Below, one piece after another: positions 44,061 through 53,198 of a stretch of DNA of 64,000 nt. The position numbers were made by a program, and so were the translations under genes. How positions within the stretch are numbered: the first letter of the stretch is position 1; the number at the start of each line of letters is the position of its first letter. Origin of the DNA: Klenkia taihuensis (lineage in GTDB: Bacteria; Actinomycetota; Actinomycetes; Mycobacteriales; Geodermatophilaceae). The notes below the pieces were generated by a model. That model ran no database searches and was not told the origin of the DNA. It saw only the letters and a list, made by a program, of their open reading frames with translations. Location: assembly GCF_900112525.1 (NCBI RefSeq), contig NZ_FOMD01000002.1, forward strand, positions 248,001 through 312,000. Reading direction: 5' to 3'.

Positions 44061-45554
44061 TCAGAGCAGCTGCTGCACGGGCTCGATCGCGAAGTAGACC
44101 ACGAACAGCACGCCGACGACCCACATCAGCGCGTGCACCCGCCGCGCCCGCCCGGTGGCGGCCATGAGCACCACGTAGCTGATGACGCCGGCGCCGATGC
44201 CGTTGGTGATCGAGTAGGTGAAGGGCATCAGCGCGATGGTGAGGAAGGCCGGGATGGCCAGCGCCAGGTCGTCCCAGTGCAGGTTCTTGACCTGGGCGAT
44301 GAGGATCGCGCCGACGATGACCAGGATCGGCGAGGCCGCCTCGGAGGGGACGACGTCCACCAGCGGGGAGAACAGCGTGGCCACCAGGAACAGCGCACCG
44401 GTCACGACGCTGGCCAGGCCCGTGCGGGCGCCGTCGGCGACCCCGGCGGTGGACTCCACGTAGGTGGTGTTGGAGGAGACGCTGGCCGCACCGCCGGCCG
44501 CGGCGGCCAGCGAGTCGACCAGCAGCACCGGCTGGGAGCGCGGCAGGTTCTTGTCCTCGTCGAGCAGGTCGGCCTCGGCGCCGACCGCGGTGACCGAGCC
44601 GACGGTGTCGAAGAAGTCGGCGAGCATGAGCGCGAAGACGATGAGCAGCGCGGCGACGACGCCGATCCGGGAGAACCCGCCGAACAGCGAGAACTGGCCG
44701 ATCTGGGAGAAGTCGGGCAGCCCGACGACCTGGTCGGGCAGCGTGGGCACCTGCAGCGCCCAGCCCTTGGGGTTGACCGAGCCGTCGGCGAGGAAGGTGG
44801 GGCCGACCTGGGCGATCGCCTCGACCACGACGGCGACGACGGTGGTCACGACCAGGCCGATGAGCAGCGCACCGCGCACCTTGCGGACGACGAGGACGGC
44901 GGTGAGCAGCAGGCCGATGACGAAGACCAGCTGCGGCCAGCTGGCCAGGCTGCCGTCGATGCCGAAGGTGATGGGCACGGTGCCGGTCTGCGCGCGGCGG
45001 ACGAAGCCGGAGTCGACCAGGCCGATGAGGGCGATGAAGAAGCCGATGCCGACGGCGATGGCGGTCTTGAGCTGGTCGGGGATGGCCTCGAAGACGGCCT
45101 TGCGGAAGCCGGTCATCACCAGCACGGTGATCAACAGTCCCTCGAGGACGACCAGGCCCATGATCTCGGGCCAGGACATCTGGGTGGCCGCGTAGGCGGC
45201 GACCACGGCGTTGATGCCCAGCCCGGCGGCCAGGGCGAAGGGGTACCGGCCGACGATGCCCATGACGATGGTCAGCACCCCGGCGACCAGCGCGGTGACC
45301 GCGGCGACGGAGCCGAAGTCGAGGGTGTTCCCGTCGACGTCGGCGCCGGACAGGATGATCGGGTTGAGCACCACGATGTAGGCCATCGTGAAGAACGTGA
45401 CCACCCCGCCGCGCACCTCCCGGCCCACGGTGGAGCGCCGGGCGGTGATGGAGAAGTAGCGGTCCAGCCCGTTGCGGGGCTTCATCTGCGGCCCGGCGCT
45501 GCGGCGCTTGGCGCTGCTGGGGGCGGCGTCGGTGGTCTCGGTGTCGTCCGGCAC
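44061..45554 (-). CDS. NCS2-family purine permease (AzgA/PbuG-like)
   Basis: A 497-residue transporter with about 12-14 helices. After a polar N-terminus (about 35 residues, DDTETTDAAPSSAKRRSAG) it shows VGREVRGGVVTFFTMAYIVVLNPIILSGAD, the signature of the adenine/guanine-hypoxanthine branch. Further marks are GRYPFALAAGLGINAVVAAYA, VALLIVFALMLADFFDTVGSVTAVGAEA and SSNTTYVESTAGVADGARTGLASVVTG. It imports purine bases with protons. ATG 45554 is divergent from the DUF2530 gene, with 58 bases between starts. No purine riboswitch is visible upstream. Confidence 0.94.
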   Translation of the reverse strand: MPDDTETTDAAPSSAKRRSAGPQMKPRNGLDRYFSITARRSTVGREVRGGVVTFFTMAYIVVLNPIILSGADVDGNTLDFGSVAAVTALVAGVLTIVMGIVGRYPFALAAGLGINAVVAAYAATQMSWPEIMGLVVLEGLLITVLVMTGFRKAVFEAIPDQLKTAIAVGIGFFIALIGLVDSGFVRRAQTGTVPITFGIDGSLASWPQLVFVIGLLLTAVLVVRKVRGALLIGLVVTTVVAVVVEAIAQVGPTFLADGSVNPKGWALQVPTLPDQVVGLPDFSQIGQFSLFGGFSRIGVVAALLIVFALMLADFFDTVGSVTAVGAEADLLDEDKNLPRSQPVLLVDSLAAAAGGAASVSSNTTYVESTAGVADGARTGLASVVTGALFLVATLFSPLVDVVPSEAASPILVIVGAILIAQVKNLHWDDLALAIPAFLTIALMPFTYSITNGIGAGVISYVVLMAATGRARRVHALMWVVGVLFVVYFAIEPVQQLL

Positions 45555-45600
45555 GGCGACAGGGTGCCACGCACAACCGGTTCTGAGGTCGCGCTCTGGT

Positions 45601-45606
45601 TACAGT
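45601..45606 (+). promoter_or_regulatory. Candidate -10 box for a leaderless DUF2530 transcript
   Basis: TACAGT preceded by GGT ends seven bases before the GTG start at 45613. Transcription would then begin at or next to the start codon, giving a leaderless mRNA, common in actinobacteria. No Shine-Dalgarno sequence is present before this start, consistent with that reading. Confidence 0.35.
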
Positions 45607-45612
45607 CGCGGC

Positions 45613-45822
45613 GTGCCCGCCCCGACCCGCCCCTCCCCTCCCCCGCTGCGGGTGGAGACGCGCCGCGTGGTGCTGGTCGGCATGGTGCTGTGGGCCGTCG
45701 CCCTGGTGGTCGTGCTGCTCCTCGGCGACCGGGTCGACCGCGTCTGGACCTGGACCTGCGTCTGCGGCCTCGTCCTCGCCGCCGGCGGCCTCGGCATCAT
45801 GCGCTGGCAGAAGCAGGGCTAG
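45613..45822 (+). CDS. DUF2530 small membrane protein
   Basis: A 69-residue protein with two transmembrane helices: VVLVGMVLWAVALVVVLLL and VWTWTCVCGLVLAAGGLGI. The cytoplasmic start is Pro-rich (APTRPSPPPLRVETRR). This matches DUF2530, a short actinobacterial family of unknown function found near a purine permease, DUF3027 and MarR genes. GTG 45613 is seven bases after a candidate -10 and lacks a ribosome-binding site. Confidence 0.85.
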   Translation: MPAPTRPSPPPLRVETRRVVLVGMVLWAVALVVVLLLGDRVDRVWTWTCVCGLVLAAGGLGIMRWQKQG

Positions 45823-46131
45823 CCGCGGTCCCCGCACCATGTGACTCGGCGTGGGGTCCGACCCTGACGACCCAGCAACGAGTCACATCGGGCGCCCTCC
45901 ACCTCGGCCCACCGCCGAGAACGCGGTTCCCGTTGCCACGCGGCACCCGAGAACCCCACGAACCCCGATCCCGGTGGCCAGGCGGACGCCCCTACGGCTG
46001 ACCACCCCGAGCGCAACGAGCGGGCGCCGACGACGGGTGGCCCGCAGGGTCACCCGTAGGAGTCGCAGGGAGGGCTCAGCGCACCGCGCCCAGCCGGGGC
46101 GGCCGCGGTGGGAGCGCGCAGCGCGACGGTC
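45823..46131. other. 309-base non-coding gap with a long-spaced inverted repeat
   Basis: No plausible gene is seen here: the short ORFs on either strand are Arg/Pro-rich and codon-atypical. ATGTGACTCG at 45839-45848 and its exact complement CGAGTCACAT at 45879-45888 form a 10-bp inverted repeat with a 30-base spacer that itself contains GGGTCCGACCC. The repeat begins 16 bases after the DUF2530 stop and may terminate transcription. The rest lies between convergent genes and holds nothing else I can identify. Confidence 0.55.
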
Positions 46132-46941
46132 CTACAGGTCGTCGTAGGTGTCGGTGTTGTACAGCGGCGTCAGCTGGATCTCCGACGTGTCGACGGTGAC
46201 CAGGTTGGCCTCGCTGTGCGCGCCGCAGCCGTGGTCGGTGGTGACGACGTGGCCGTCGGCGGGGGCGTACTCGTTGGCGCAGACGCCGAGCTCGAGGCGG
46301 ACGGAGCCGGCCAGCGGCATGAGGAAGGCGCAGTCGCCGCAGGTGCCGGGGGCGTGCCGGGCCATGGCGGAGCCGGGGCCGAACTCGCCGCCGCGGAAGC
46401 GGGCGAGGGCGCCGCGGCGGCCCTCGACGGAGAGCACGCGCTCGCGGCCGATGCCGATCTCCTGGGCGACGACCATGCCGGCGGGGTCGGCGGCCGCGTC
46501 GTCGTCGGCGAGGTAGGCGGGGACCAGGCGGGGGTCGTCCTCGGTGACGGGGAGGACGTCGCCGACGGAGAGATCGCCGGGGCGGATGCGCTCGTGCCAG
46601 GGCACCCAGGCGGGGGCGAGCAGGGCGGTGTCGCCGGGCAGCAGCACGACCTCGTCGACGGTGACGTGCTCGTCGCCGGGGACGTGGGCGAGGGTGACGG
46701 CCCAGTGCCAGCCGGCGTAGCCGGGCAGGGCGGCGGCGAAGGTGTGGGTGAGGACCTCGCCGAGCACGCCCTGGTCGGGGACGGCCTCGCGGGCGGTGCC
46801 CAGGTGCTCGCCGACCTCCTCGGCGGCACCGGCGACCTCGACCGCTGCGGCCCGGGCGGTCTCCACGGCGGCGGTCAGCACGTCGGAGGGGGGCGGCACG
46901 GGGCTGGGCGCGGTGGGCAGGTGCTCGGACACGCCCTCCAT
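46132..46941 (-). CDS. DUF3027 protein with Cys/His cluster
   Basis: A 269-residue protein of the actinobacterial DUF3027 family. The central part GWHWAVTLAHVPGDEHVTVDEVVLLPGDTALLAPAWVPWHERIRPGDLSVGDVLP is its hallmark. The C-terminal 75 residues hold GTCGDCAFLMPLAGS, ELGVCANEYAPADG and TTDHGCGAHSEA. These give a CxxC, a single Cys and a CGAH group, looking like a zinc site. Function is unknown. ATG 46941 was used; GTG 46932 is also possible. It is divergent from the MFS gene that starts at 47074. Confidence 0.88.
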   Translation of the reverse strand: MEGVSEHLPTAPSPVPPPSDVLTAAVETARAAAVEVAGAAEEVGEHLGTAREAVPDQGVLGEVLTHTFAAALPGYAGWHWAVTLAHVPGDEHVTVDEVVLLPGDTALLAPAWVPWHERIRPGDLSVGDVLPVTEDDPRLVPAYLADDDAAADPAGMVVAQEIGIGRERVLSVEGRRGALARFRGGEFGPGSAMARHAPGTCGDCAFLMPLAGSVRLELGVCANEYAPADGHVVTTDHGCGAHSEANLVTVDTSEIQLTPLYNTDTYDDL

Positions 46942-47073
46942 GGTGCCCCACGACGGTGCGGGCCGGTGGGGCCGCGACCCCGGCCGGGTGAGGTCCGCGG
47001 TGGCGGGCACCGGGTGCGGCACCATGGGGCGCGTGAGCGGACGCGTGGGCTGGGCCGTCCGCGGGGGGCAGCG

Positions 47074-48627
47074 GTGATCCGGCCGCGCCGCCGCTGGGGC
47101 CGGCCCTCGCGGGTCGACCGGCCGGGTGCCGGGGCGCGGCGCACCCCGACGCGACCGATGCAGCTGCCCGGCGACGACTCCCCGACGGTGGTGGACCCGG
47201 TCGCGCCGACCGGTCCGCAGACCTGGCGCCCGCCGGCACCCGAGCCGGCGGCGGCACCGCCGTCCCCGGGCCTGGGCGCGCGCCCGCCGAAGGTGACCGT
47301 GACCCGGGTGGCGGCGCGCCGGTCGCGGGAGCTGACGGTGGCGGCGGTGCGGCGGGTGAACGCGGCCAGCCGGGCCGACGGCGCCGGGGACAGCGGCCTG
47401 GCGCACGTGCTGTGGGTCAACGCGCTGCACACCGCCGGCGACGCGATGATCGCGGTCTCGCTGGCGGGCACGCTGTTCTTCGCCGCGTCCACCGACGCCC
47501 AGCGCGGCAACGTGGCGCTGTACCTGCTGGTCACGATGGCGCCGTTCGCGGTGGTCGCGCCGCTGCTGGGTCCGCTGCTGGACCGGCTGCAGCGCGGCCG
47601 CCGCTGGGCGATGGCCGCGAGCCTGGTCGGCCGGGCGGTGCTGGCGCTGGTGATGGCGGCGAACTTCGACGGCCTCTGGCTGTACCCGGCGGCGCTGGGG
47701 GCGCTGGTGCTGTCCAAGGCGCACAACGTGCTGCGGGCCGCGGTCATCCCCCGGGTGGTCCCGCCGGCGATGTCGCTGACCAGCGCGAATGCCCGCACGT
47801 CGGTGTTCGGGCTGGTCACCGCGGGCGTGTTCGGCGGCGTCGGCGCCGGCATCGCGGCGTCGGCCGGGTTCCCGCCGCTGCTGTGGGCGACCGCCGCGGT
47901 GTTCACCGCGGCCGGGGTGCTGGCGCTGCGGCTGCCGCAGCACGTCGACGTCCCCGCGGGCGAGGAGGCCAGCGACCTGCTGACCACCACGATGGAGATC
48001 CCGGTGCCCGGTCGCCGGGGCCGGCCGCGGGTCGCCGCGTCGGTGGTGGACGCGCTGCGCAGCGCCTCGCTGCTGCGGGTGCTGGGCGGCTTCCTGACCA
48101 TCTACGCGGCGTTCCTGGTGCAGGCCGAGGTGCCCGGCGGCTGGGAGCGGACGCTGGCGCTGGGCGCGATCGCGGGTGCGGCCGGGGTGGGCAGCTTCCT
48201 GGGGACGGCGATCGGCTCCCGCCTGCACCGGGCCACGCCCGACACCCTGGTGCTGTGGTCCACGGTGGCGGCGGTGCTGAGCGCGGTGGCCGCCGCGGTC
48301 TTCTTCTCCGTGACCCTGGTCGCCGTGACCGCGGGGGTGGCCGCGCTGGCCGCGGGCCTGGGCAAGGTGTCGCTGGACGCGATCATCCAGCGCGACGTCC
48401 CCGGCGCCCAGCACGCCTCGGCCTTCGCCCGCTCGGAGACGCTGCTGCAGCTGGCCTGGGTGCTCGGCGGCGGGCTGGGGATCGCGCTGCCGGCGACGCT
48501 GCCGACCCTGGCGTTCGGCGTCACCTCCGGGTTGCTGGTGGTGGCCACAGGTCTGGTTGCCTGGCTGGGGCACCACCGCCGTCCCGCCCGGGGCCGCGGT
48601 CGGACGACGGGGTGGGAGCGGGCATGA
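47074..48627 (+). CDS. MFS transporter with long cytoplasmic N-terminus
   Basis: A 517-residue protein. The first about 105 residues are Pro/Arg-rich and hydrophilic. TM1 begins near LAHVLWVNALHTAGDAMIAVSLAGTLFF. LLGPLLDRLQRGRRWAMAAS is the motif-A loop, and LSKAHNVLRAAVIPRVVPPAMSLTSANA the TM4-TM5 region. About ten to twelve helices follow. The gene for a DUF2771 lipoprotein overlaps its stop (ATGA), so the two are coupled. This MFS-DUF2771 pair next to DUF3027 recurs in actinobacteria (recalled: Rv0876c-Rv0875c); substrate unknown. GTG 47074 was chosen; ATG 47158 is an alternative. Confidence 0.88.
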   Translation: MIRPRRRWGRPSRVDRPGAGARRTPTRPMQLPGDDSPTVVDPVAPTGPQTWRPPAPEPAAAPPSPGLGARPPKVTVTRVAARRSRELTVAAVRRVNAASRADGAGDSGLAHVLWVNALHTAGDAMIAVSLAGTLFFAASTDAQRGNVALYLLVTMAPFAVVAPLLGPLLDRLQRGRRWAMAASLVGRAVLALVMAANFDGLWLYPAALGALVLSKAHNVLRAAVIPRVVPPAMSLTSANARTSVFGLVTAGVFGGVGAGIAASAGFPPLLWATAAVFTAAGVLALRLPQHVDVPAGEEASDLLTTTMEIPVPGRRGRPRVAASVVDALRSASLLRVLGGFLTIYAAFLVQAEVPGGWERTLALGAIAGAAGVGSFLGTAIGSRLHRATPDTLVLWSTVAAVLSAVAAAVFFSVTLVAVTAGVAALAAGLGKVSLDAIIQRDVPGAQHASAFARSETLLQLAWVLGGGLGIALPATLPTLAFGVTSGLLVVATGLVAWLGHHRRPARGRGRTTGWERA

Positions 48628-49124
48628 CCAGGGTGGCGACGACGGCGGCCGGCGGGGCCGCCGTCCTGGCGCTGGTGGCCGGGTGCGGCGCCGGCGGGAG
48701 CAGCGGCGCCGCCGAGCAGGGCGGGCCGCCGCCCACGGTGCGGGTGCAGAGCGGCGGCCAGGACGTCACGGTGCAGCCCTCGCAGTACTGCCTGGACGGC
48801 ACCGGCGAGCGCTACGCCGGCACGCCGCCGGTCATCGAGGTGCAGCCGGACTCCACCATCTCGCTGACCGTCCCGGACGCGGTGGCCCGGCAGGGCTGGA
48901 GCGTGCAGGTCTACGACGACCAGCTGCAGGACCTGCTGGGCGAGGTCGACGTCCCCGAGGACACCCCGACCTTCACCGGCATCAACAGCTCCGACGCCGT
49001 CCCGGCCGCCTACTACCTGGTGGTCGTCGAGGACTCCGACGACAGCGCGTGCAGCGGGCTGTCGGGGGCGTGGCCGGTCGGCTTCATCCGCTCCGGCGAG
49101 GAACCCGCAGCCCCCAGCAGCTAG
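48624..49124 (+). CDS. DUF2771 lipoprotein
   Basis: A 166-residue exported protein. The signal peptide (residues 1-20, TRVATTAAGGAAVLALVAGC) ends in a lipobox LVAGC, so it should be lipid-anchored at Cys21 on the outer face of the membrane. The mature part begins with a Gly/Ser linker. It then has beta-rich segments TVRVQSGGQDVTVQPSQYCLDGTGERY and VYDDQLQDLLGEVDVPEDTPTFT, matching DUF2771, and a Cys pair (YCLDG, SACSG) that may form a disulphide. ATG 48624 overlaps the MFS stop by four bases. Confidence 0.9.
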   Translation: MTRVATTAAGGAAVLALVAGCGAGGSSGAAEQGGPPPTVRVQSGGQDVTVQPSQYCLDGTGERYAGTPPVIEVQPDSTISLTVPDAVARQGWSVQVYDDQLQDLLGEVDVPEDTPTFTGINSSDAVPAAYYLVVVEDSDDSACSGLSGAWPVGFIRSGEEPAAPSS

Positions 49125-49504
49125 CCCTCCAGGTCGGTGGCCACCGCCCGCAGCACGGCGGCGACCTTCGCCGCGGCCTGCCGGTCGGGGTGCCGGCCGT
49201 GCCGCAGGCCGTTGCCGACGCCGTCGAGCAGACGGATGAGGTCCTCGATGATCGGGACCAGGTCGTCGGGCTTCTTGCGGGTGCCGGCGACCGCCGAGGG
49301 CAGCGGATCGAGGACGGTCACCTGCAGCGCCTGGTCACCGCGGCGGCCGGCGACGATGCCGTACTCCACGCGCTGGCCGGGCTTGAGCTCGGTGGTGCCG
49401 GCGGGCAACGCGTCCTTGTGCACGAACACGTCGGGTCCACCCTCCTGGGAGAGGAAGCCGAAGCCCTTCTCCGGGTTGAACCACTTCACCTTGCCGCTGG
49501 GCAC
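49121..49504 (-). CDS. cspB: Cold-shock domain protein with C-terminal extension
   Basis: A 127-residue protein. Residues 1-66 are a cold-shock domain: GKVKWFNPEKGFGFLSQEGGPDVFVHKDAL contains RNP1 (KGFGF) and RNP2 (VFVHK). It should bind single-stranded RNA or DNA. Instead of stopping near 67 residues like common Csps, it continues about 60 residues with a helical region (PDDLVPIIEDLIRLLDGVGNGLRHGRHPDRQAAAKVAAVLRAVATDLE), the longer actinobacterial form. GTG 49504 was chosen because the domain starts at once after it. It is convergent with the DUF2771 gene, with four bases of overlap. Confidence 0.92.
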   Translation of the reverse strand: MPSGKVKWFNPEKGFGFLSQEGGPDVFVHKDALPAGTTELKPGQRVEYGIVAGRRGDQALQVTVLDPLPSAVAGTRKKPDDLVPIIEDLIRLLDGVGNGLRHGRHPDRQAAAKVAAVLRAVATDLEG

Positions 49505-49637
49505 GTCGATCCCTCGCTCCACCTCGGAGGCGGCCCGGCCGGGTCGCCGCGACCCAGGCTAGCCGCTGCGGGGCCGGTGGGCGCCCGTGTTACCGGCGGG
49601 TAGGCCGGGCCCGGCGCGGGATGCGACGATGCCCGCC

Positions 49638-49958
49638 ATGGCTGCCCGCAACGCTGCGTCCCGCGTCGTCACCTCGATCGCCGCCGCCGTGCGGCTGGTC
49701 TCCTCGGTCGTCGGCGGGCTCATCGTGCTGTACGCGGTGTTCGTGCTCTTCGAGGCCAACCCGGCCAACCCGATCGTCGAGTTCACCGCCGGGGTGCGCG
49801 ACGACCTGGGCGCCTTCACCCGCGACCTGTTCACCCCCGAGGACCCGAAGATCGCCGAGACGGTGAACGCGCTGATCGCCGCCATCGTGTGGGTGGTGGT
49901 GGGCAACCTGCTGTCCAAGGTCATCACCCGGCTGGCCCCCCGCACGAAGGCGGGCTGA
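49638..49958 (+). CDS. Small two-helix membrane protein
   Basis: A 106-residue protein with helices at about residues 14-36 (AAVRLVSSVVGGLIVLYAVFVLF) and about 77-97 (VNALIAAIVWVVVGNLLSKVI). Between them lies a soluble loop (EANPANPIVEFTAGVRDDLGAFTRDLFTPEDPKIAE). I recognise no named family, although similar small proteins are common in actinobacteria. ATG 49638 was chosen; ATG 49629 would add three residues. It is convergent with the acyl-CoA ligase gene, 3 bases apart. Confidence 0.75.
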   Translation: MAARNAASRVVTSIAAAVRLVSSVVGGLIVLYAVFVLFEANPANPIVEFTAGVRDDLGAFTRDLFTPEDPKIAETVNALIAAIVWVVVGNLLSKVITRLAPRTKAG

Positions 49959-49961
49959 CCG

Positions 49962-51608
49962 TCAGGCGGTGGCGACCTCGGCCGGGCCGAGCTCCTCGGT
50001 GGACACCTGCCGCATCTCGACCTTGCGCACCTTGCCGGTGACCGTCATCGGGAAGCCGTCGACGACCTTGACGTAGCGGGGCACCTTGTAGTGCGCCAGC
50101 TTGCCGGTGCAGAACTCCCGGAGCGCCTCGGCGGTGAGCTCGGGGGCGCCGGCGCGCAGCTGCACCCAGGCCATCAGCTCCTCGCCGTACTTGGTGTCGG
50201 GCACCCCGATGACCTGCACGTCGGCGATGTCGGGGTGCCCGTACAGGAACTCCTCGACCTCGCGCGGGTACACGTTCTCCCCGCCGCGGATGACCATGTC
50301 CTTGATCCGGCCGACGATGTTGAGGTAGCCCTCGGCGTCCATCACGGCGAGGTCGCCGGTGTGCATCCACCGGGCGGCGTCGATGACCTCGGCGGTCTTC
50401 TCCGGGGCGTCCCAGTAGCCGAGCATCACCGAGTAGCCGCGGGTGCACAGCTCGCCCGGCGTCCCGCGGGGCACGGTCAGCCCGGTCTCGGGGTCGACGA
50501 CCTTGCTCTCCAGGTGCGGGTGGGTGCGCCCGACGGTCGAGGTGCGGCGGTCCAGGTCGTCGTCGGCGCCGGTCTGGGTGGAGACCGGGGAGGTCTCGGT
50601 CATGCCGTAGCAGATGGTCACCTCGGCCATGCCCATCTCGTCGACCACGCGCTTCATGACCTCCACCGGGCACGGCGAGCCGGCCATGATGCCGGTGCGC
50701 AGGCTGGACAGGTCGTAGGAGGCGAAGTCGGGCAGCGCCAGCTCGGCGATGAACATCGTCGGGACGCCGTACAGCGAGGTGCACTTCTCGTCCTGCACCG
50801 CCTGCAGGGTCAGCGCCGGGTCGAACCCGGGCGCCGGGATGACCATCGTCGAGCCGTGCGAGGTGGCCCCGATGTTGCCCATGCCCATGCCGAAGCAGTG
50901 GTAGTAGGGCACCGGGATGCACACCCGGTCGGCCTCGGTGTAGCCGCAGCCCTCGCCGACGAAGAACCCGTTGTTGAGCAGGTTGTGGTGGGTGAGCGTG
51001 GCGCCCTTCGGGAAGCCCGTCGTCCCGGAGGTGTACTGGATGTTGATCGGGTCGTCGGCGCTCAGCTCGGCCTCGCGCTCGGCCAGGAACCCGCGGTCGG
51101 CGGCCCGGCCGGTGTCCATCAGCTGCTGCCACTCCGGGTCGCCGAGGAAGAGCACCTCGCGCAGCGCCGGGCACTCGTCCCGGACCTCGGCCACCATCGC
51201 GCGGTAGTCGCTGGTCTTGAACGCAGGTGCCGCGACCAGCACCGAGATGCCGGCCTGCTGCAGCACGTAGGACAGCTCGTGGGTGCGGTAGGCCGGGTTG
51301 ATGTTGACCAGGACGACGCCGAGCTTGGCGGTGCCGTACTGCACGAACACCCACTCGGCGCAGTTGGGCGCCCAGATGCCGACCCGCTCGCCCTTGGCCA
51401 CGCCGAGGGCGTGCAGGCCGAGGGCGAAGGCGTCGACGTCGGCCACCAGCTGCGGGTAGGTCCAGCGGCGGCCGGTGGCGCACTCGACGAGCGCCTCGTG
51501 CTCGCCGACCCGCGCTGCCGTCCGGTCCAGGTTGGCCCCGATGGTGTCGCCCAGCAGGGGGACCGTCGAGGTCCCGCTGGTGTAGGACGGCAGCGCGGGG
51601 GCGGTCAT
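49962..51608 (-). CDS. Fatty acyl-CoA ligase (AMP-binding, FadD/AcsM-type)
   Basis: A 548-residue adenylate-forming enzyme that activates a fatty or aromatic acid to its CoA ester with ATP. The P-loop motif is [19 protein letters not shown]5 is [14 protein letters not shown]7 is [41 protein letters not shown], and the catalytic Lys is in [33 protein letters not shown] is typical of the medium/long-chain FadD-AMP-binding group. The gene is translated immediately after, and overlaps, a small 75-residue protein gene (ATGA at 51605-51608). No other beta-oxidation gene is nearby. Confidence 0.93.
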   Translation of the reverse strand: MTAPALPSYTSGTSTVPLLGDTIGANLDRTAARVGEHEALVECATGRRWTYPQLVADVDAFALGLHALGVAKGERVGIWAPNCAEWVFVQYGTAKLGVVLVNINPAYRTHELSYVLQQAGISVLVAAPAFKTSDYRAMVAEVRDECPALREVLFLGDPEWQQLMDTGRAADRGFLAEREAELSADDPINIQYTSGTTGFPKGATLTHHNLLNNGFFVGEGCGYTEADRVCIPVPYYHCFGMGMGNIGATSHGSTMVIPAPGFDPALTLQAVQDEKCTSLYGVPTMFIAELALPDFASYDLSSLRTGIMAGSPCPVEVMKRVVDEMGMAEVTICYGMTETSPVSTQTGADDDLDRRTSTVGRTHPHLESKVVDPETGLTVPRGTPGELCTRGYSVMLGYWDAPEKTAEVIDAARWMHTGDLAVMDAEGYLNIVGRIKDMVIRGGENVYPREVEEFLYGHPDIADVQVIGVPDTKYGEELMAWVQLRAGAPELTAEALREFCTGKLAHYKVPRYVKVVDGFPMTVTGKVRKVEMRQVSTEELGPAEVATA

Positions 51609-51832
51609 GCCCGCTCTTCGGGACGCAGCTGGACGCCGGCCCGGTTCGGCTTGTCGGTGGGGTGGGCGTAGCGCAGCCGCTCGACCGGCAGGGGGAAGGA
51701 GTGGTCCTCGCCGAAGGGCGACAGCGAGCCGGTCATCTCGCTGATCAGCTCGGTCAGCGGCGGGCCGCCGTCGGTCGACTGGCCCCAGGTGGGCTCGACC
51801 AGGTGGGCCGTCTTCGGGTTCTTCTTGGCCAT
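51605..51832 (-). CDS. Small hypothetical protein coupled to the acyl-CoA ligase
   Basis: A 75-residue soluble protein starting [20 protein letters not shown] and ending [12 protein letters not shown]. It has no membrane segment or cysteine and is rich in Pro and charged residues. The middle, [40 protein letters not shown], looks like a short peptide that might bind a partner. ATG 51832 follows GGCAGGAGTG, a good ribosome-binding site. It is the leader gene of the ligase operon and overlaps it by four bases, so the products should be made in step. Function unknown. Confidence 0.72.
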   Translation of the reverse strand: MAKKNPKTAHLVEPTWGQSTDGGPPLTELISEMTGSLSPFGEDHSFPLPVERLRYAHPTDKPNRAGVQLRPEERA

Positions 51833-51974
51833 GGCGCACTCCTGCCGTCGTGGCCGGCCTCCCGCCGGCGCTCGGGCCCATCGTCCCGCATCCAACCGCG
51901 CCCCCCGGCACCCACGCCAGCCCGGCCGCAACCTGCGTGCGACGTGGCCCGCACCCGCCTAGGGTCACCTCCCC

Positions 51975-53198
51975 GTGGGCCGCATCGTGGAGACCGTGGT
52001 GCCGGCCCGGCTGGGCACCGGCTTCCGCTGGCTGCTGGCCTCCTCCTGGACGTCGAACCTGGGCGACGGCATCGCGCTGGCCGCCGGCCCCCTGCTGGTC
52101 GCCTCGCTGACCCGTGACCCGTTCCTGGTGTCGCTGGCCGCCGGCGTGCAGTGGCTGCCGCCGCTGCTGTTCGGCCTGGTCGCCGGCGCCGTCACCGACC
52201 GGGTGGACCGGCGGCTGCTGGTGGTGCTGGTCGACCTGCTGCGGGCCGGGGTGCTCGCCGTCCTCACCCTGGCGGTGGCCACCGACCTGGTCACCATCGG
52301 TGCGCTGCTGGGCGCGCTGTTCGTGCTGGGCACCGCGGAGGTGTTCGCCGACAACGCCTCGCAGACCCTGCTGCCCACCCTGGTGCACCGCGACGACCTG
52401 GCGGTCGGCAACGCCCGGATGACCACCGGGTTCGTCACGGTCAACCAGCTCGCCGGGCCGCCGCTCGGCGCGGCGCTGTTCACCGTCGGCGCGGCGTGGG
52501 CGTTCGGCGCGGTCGCCGTGCTGGTGGCCCTGGGCGCGGTGCTGGTGTCGCGGATCGTGCTGCCGCCGGCCGAGCCCGTGCAGCGCCGCCCGGTGCACCA
52601 CGAGATCGCCGAGGGCTTCCGGTGGGTGGTGCACCACGCCGCCGTCCGCACGCTGGTGCTCACGATCTTCGTGTTCAACGTGACCTTCGGGGCCGCCTGG
52701 TCGGTGCTGGTCCTCTACGCCACCCAGCGGCTCGGGCTCGGCGAGGTCGGCTTCGGGCTGGTGACCACCGCGCAGGCGGTGGGCGGCATCGCCGGCATCG
52801 CGGCCTACGGCTGGATCACCCGGCGGGTCAGCCTGGGCAACCTGATGCGGGTCGGGCTGGTCGTGGAGACCCTGACCCACCTGGCGCTGGCCCTGACCAC
52901 CAGCCCGTGGGTGGCCATGCCGGTGTTCGTGGTCTTCGGCGCGCACGCCTTCGTCTGGGGGACGACGTCGGTCACCGTGCGGCAGCGCGCCGTGCCCCGG
53001 CACCTGCAGGGCCGGGTGGGCAGCGTGAACCTGGTCGGCACGTTCGGCGGGCTGGTCATCGGCTCGGGCGTGGGCGGGGTGGTCGCCCAGCAGACGTCGG
53101 TGACCGGGCCGTTCTGGTTCGCCTTCGCCGGGTCGGCGGTGTTCGTGGTGCTCATCTGGGGCCAGCTGCGGCACGTGGCCCACGCCGACGCCGACTAG
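51975..53198 (+). CDS. MFS exporter (EntS-like)
   Basis: A 407-residue twelve-helix transporter. TM1 is [57 protein letters not shown] followed by motif [60 protein letters not shown] is the TM4-TM5 hallmark of EntS-like exporters. [32 protein letters not shown] is the late loop. Substrate unknown. GTG 51975 starts [14 protein letters not shown]. It is divergent from the small coupled ORF and overlaps the convergent membrane-protein gene by four bases. Confidence 0.9.
   Translation: MGRIVETVVPARLGTGFRWLLASSWTSNLGDGIALAAGPLLVASLTRDPFLVSLAAGVQWLPPLLFGLVAGAVTDRVDRRLLVVLVDLLRAGVLAVLTLAVATDLVTIGALLGALFVLGTAEVFADNASQTLLPTLVHRDDLAVGNARMTTGFVTVNQLAGPPLGAALFTVGAAWAFGAVAVLVALGAVLVSRIVLPPAEPVQRRPVHHEIAEGFRWVVHHAAVRTLVLTIFVFNVTFGAAWSVLVLYATQRLGLGEVGFGLVTTAQAVGGIAGIAAYGWITRRVSLGNLMRVGLVVETLTHLALALTTSPWVAMPVFVVFGAHAFVWGTTSVTVRQRAVPRHLQGRVGSVNLVGTFGGLVIGSGVGGVVAQQTSVTGPFWFAFAGSAVFVVLIWGQLRHVAHADAD

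Noticed and set aside
45851-46147. Short plus-strand ORF in the 309-base gap
   Set aside because: It is Arg/Pro-rich, has no ribosome-binding site and overlaps the end of the DUF3027 gene; codon use is unlike the neighbours.
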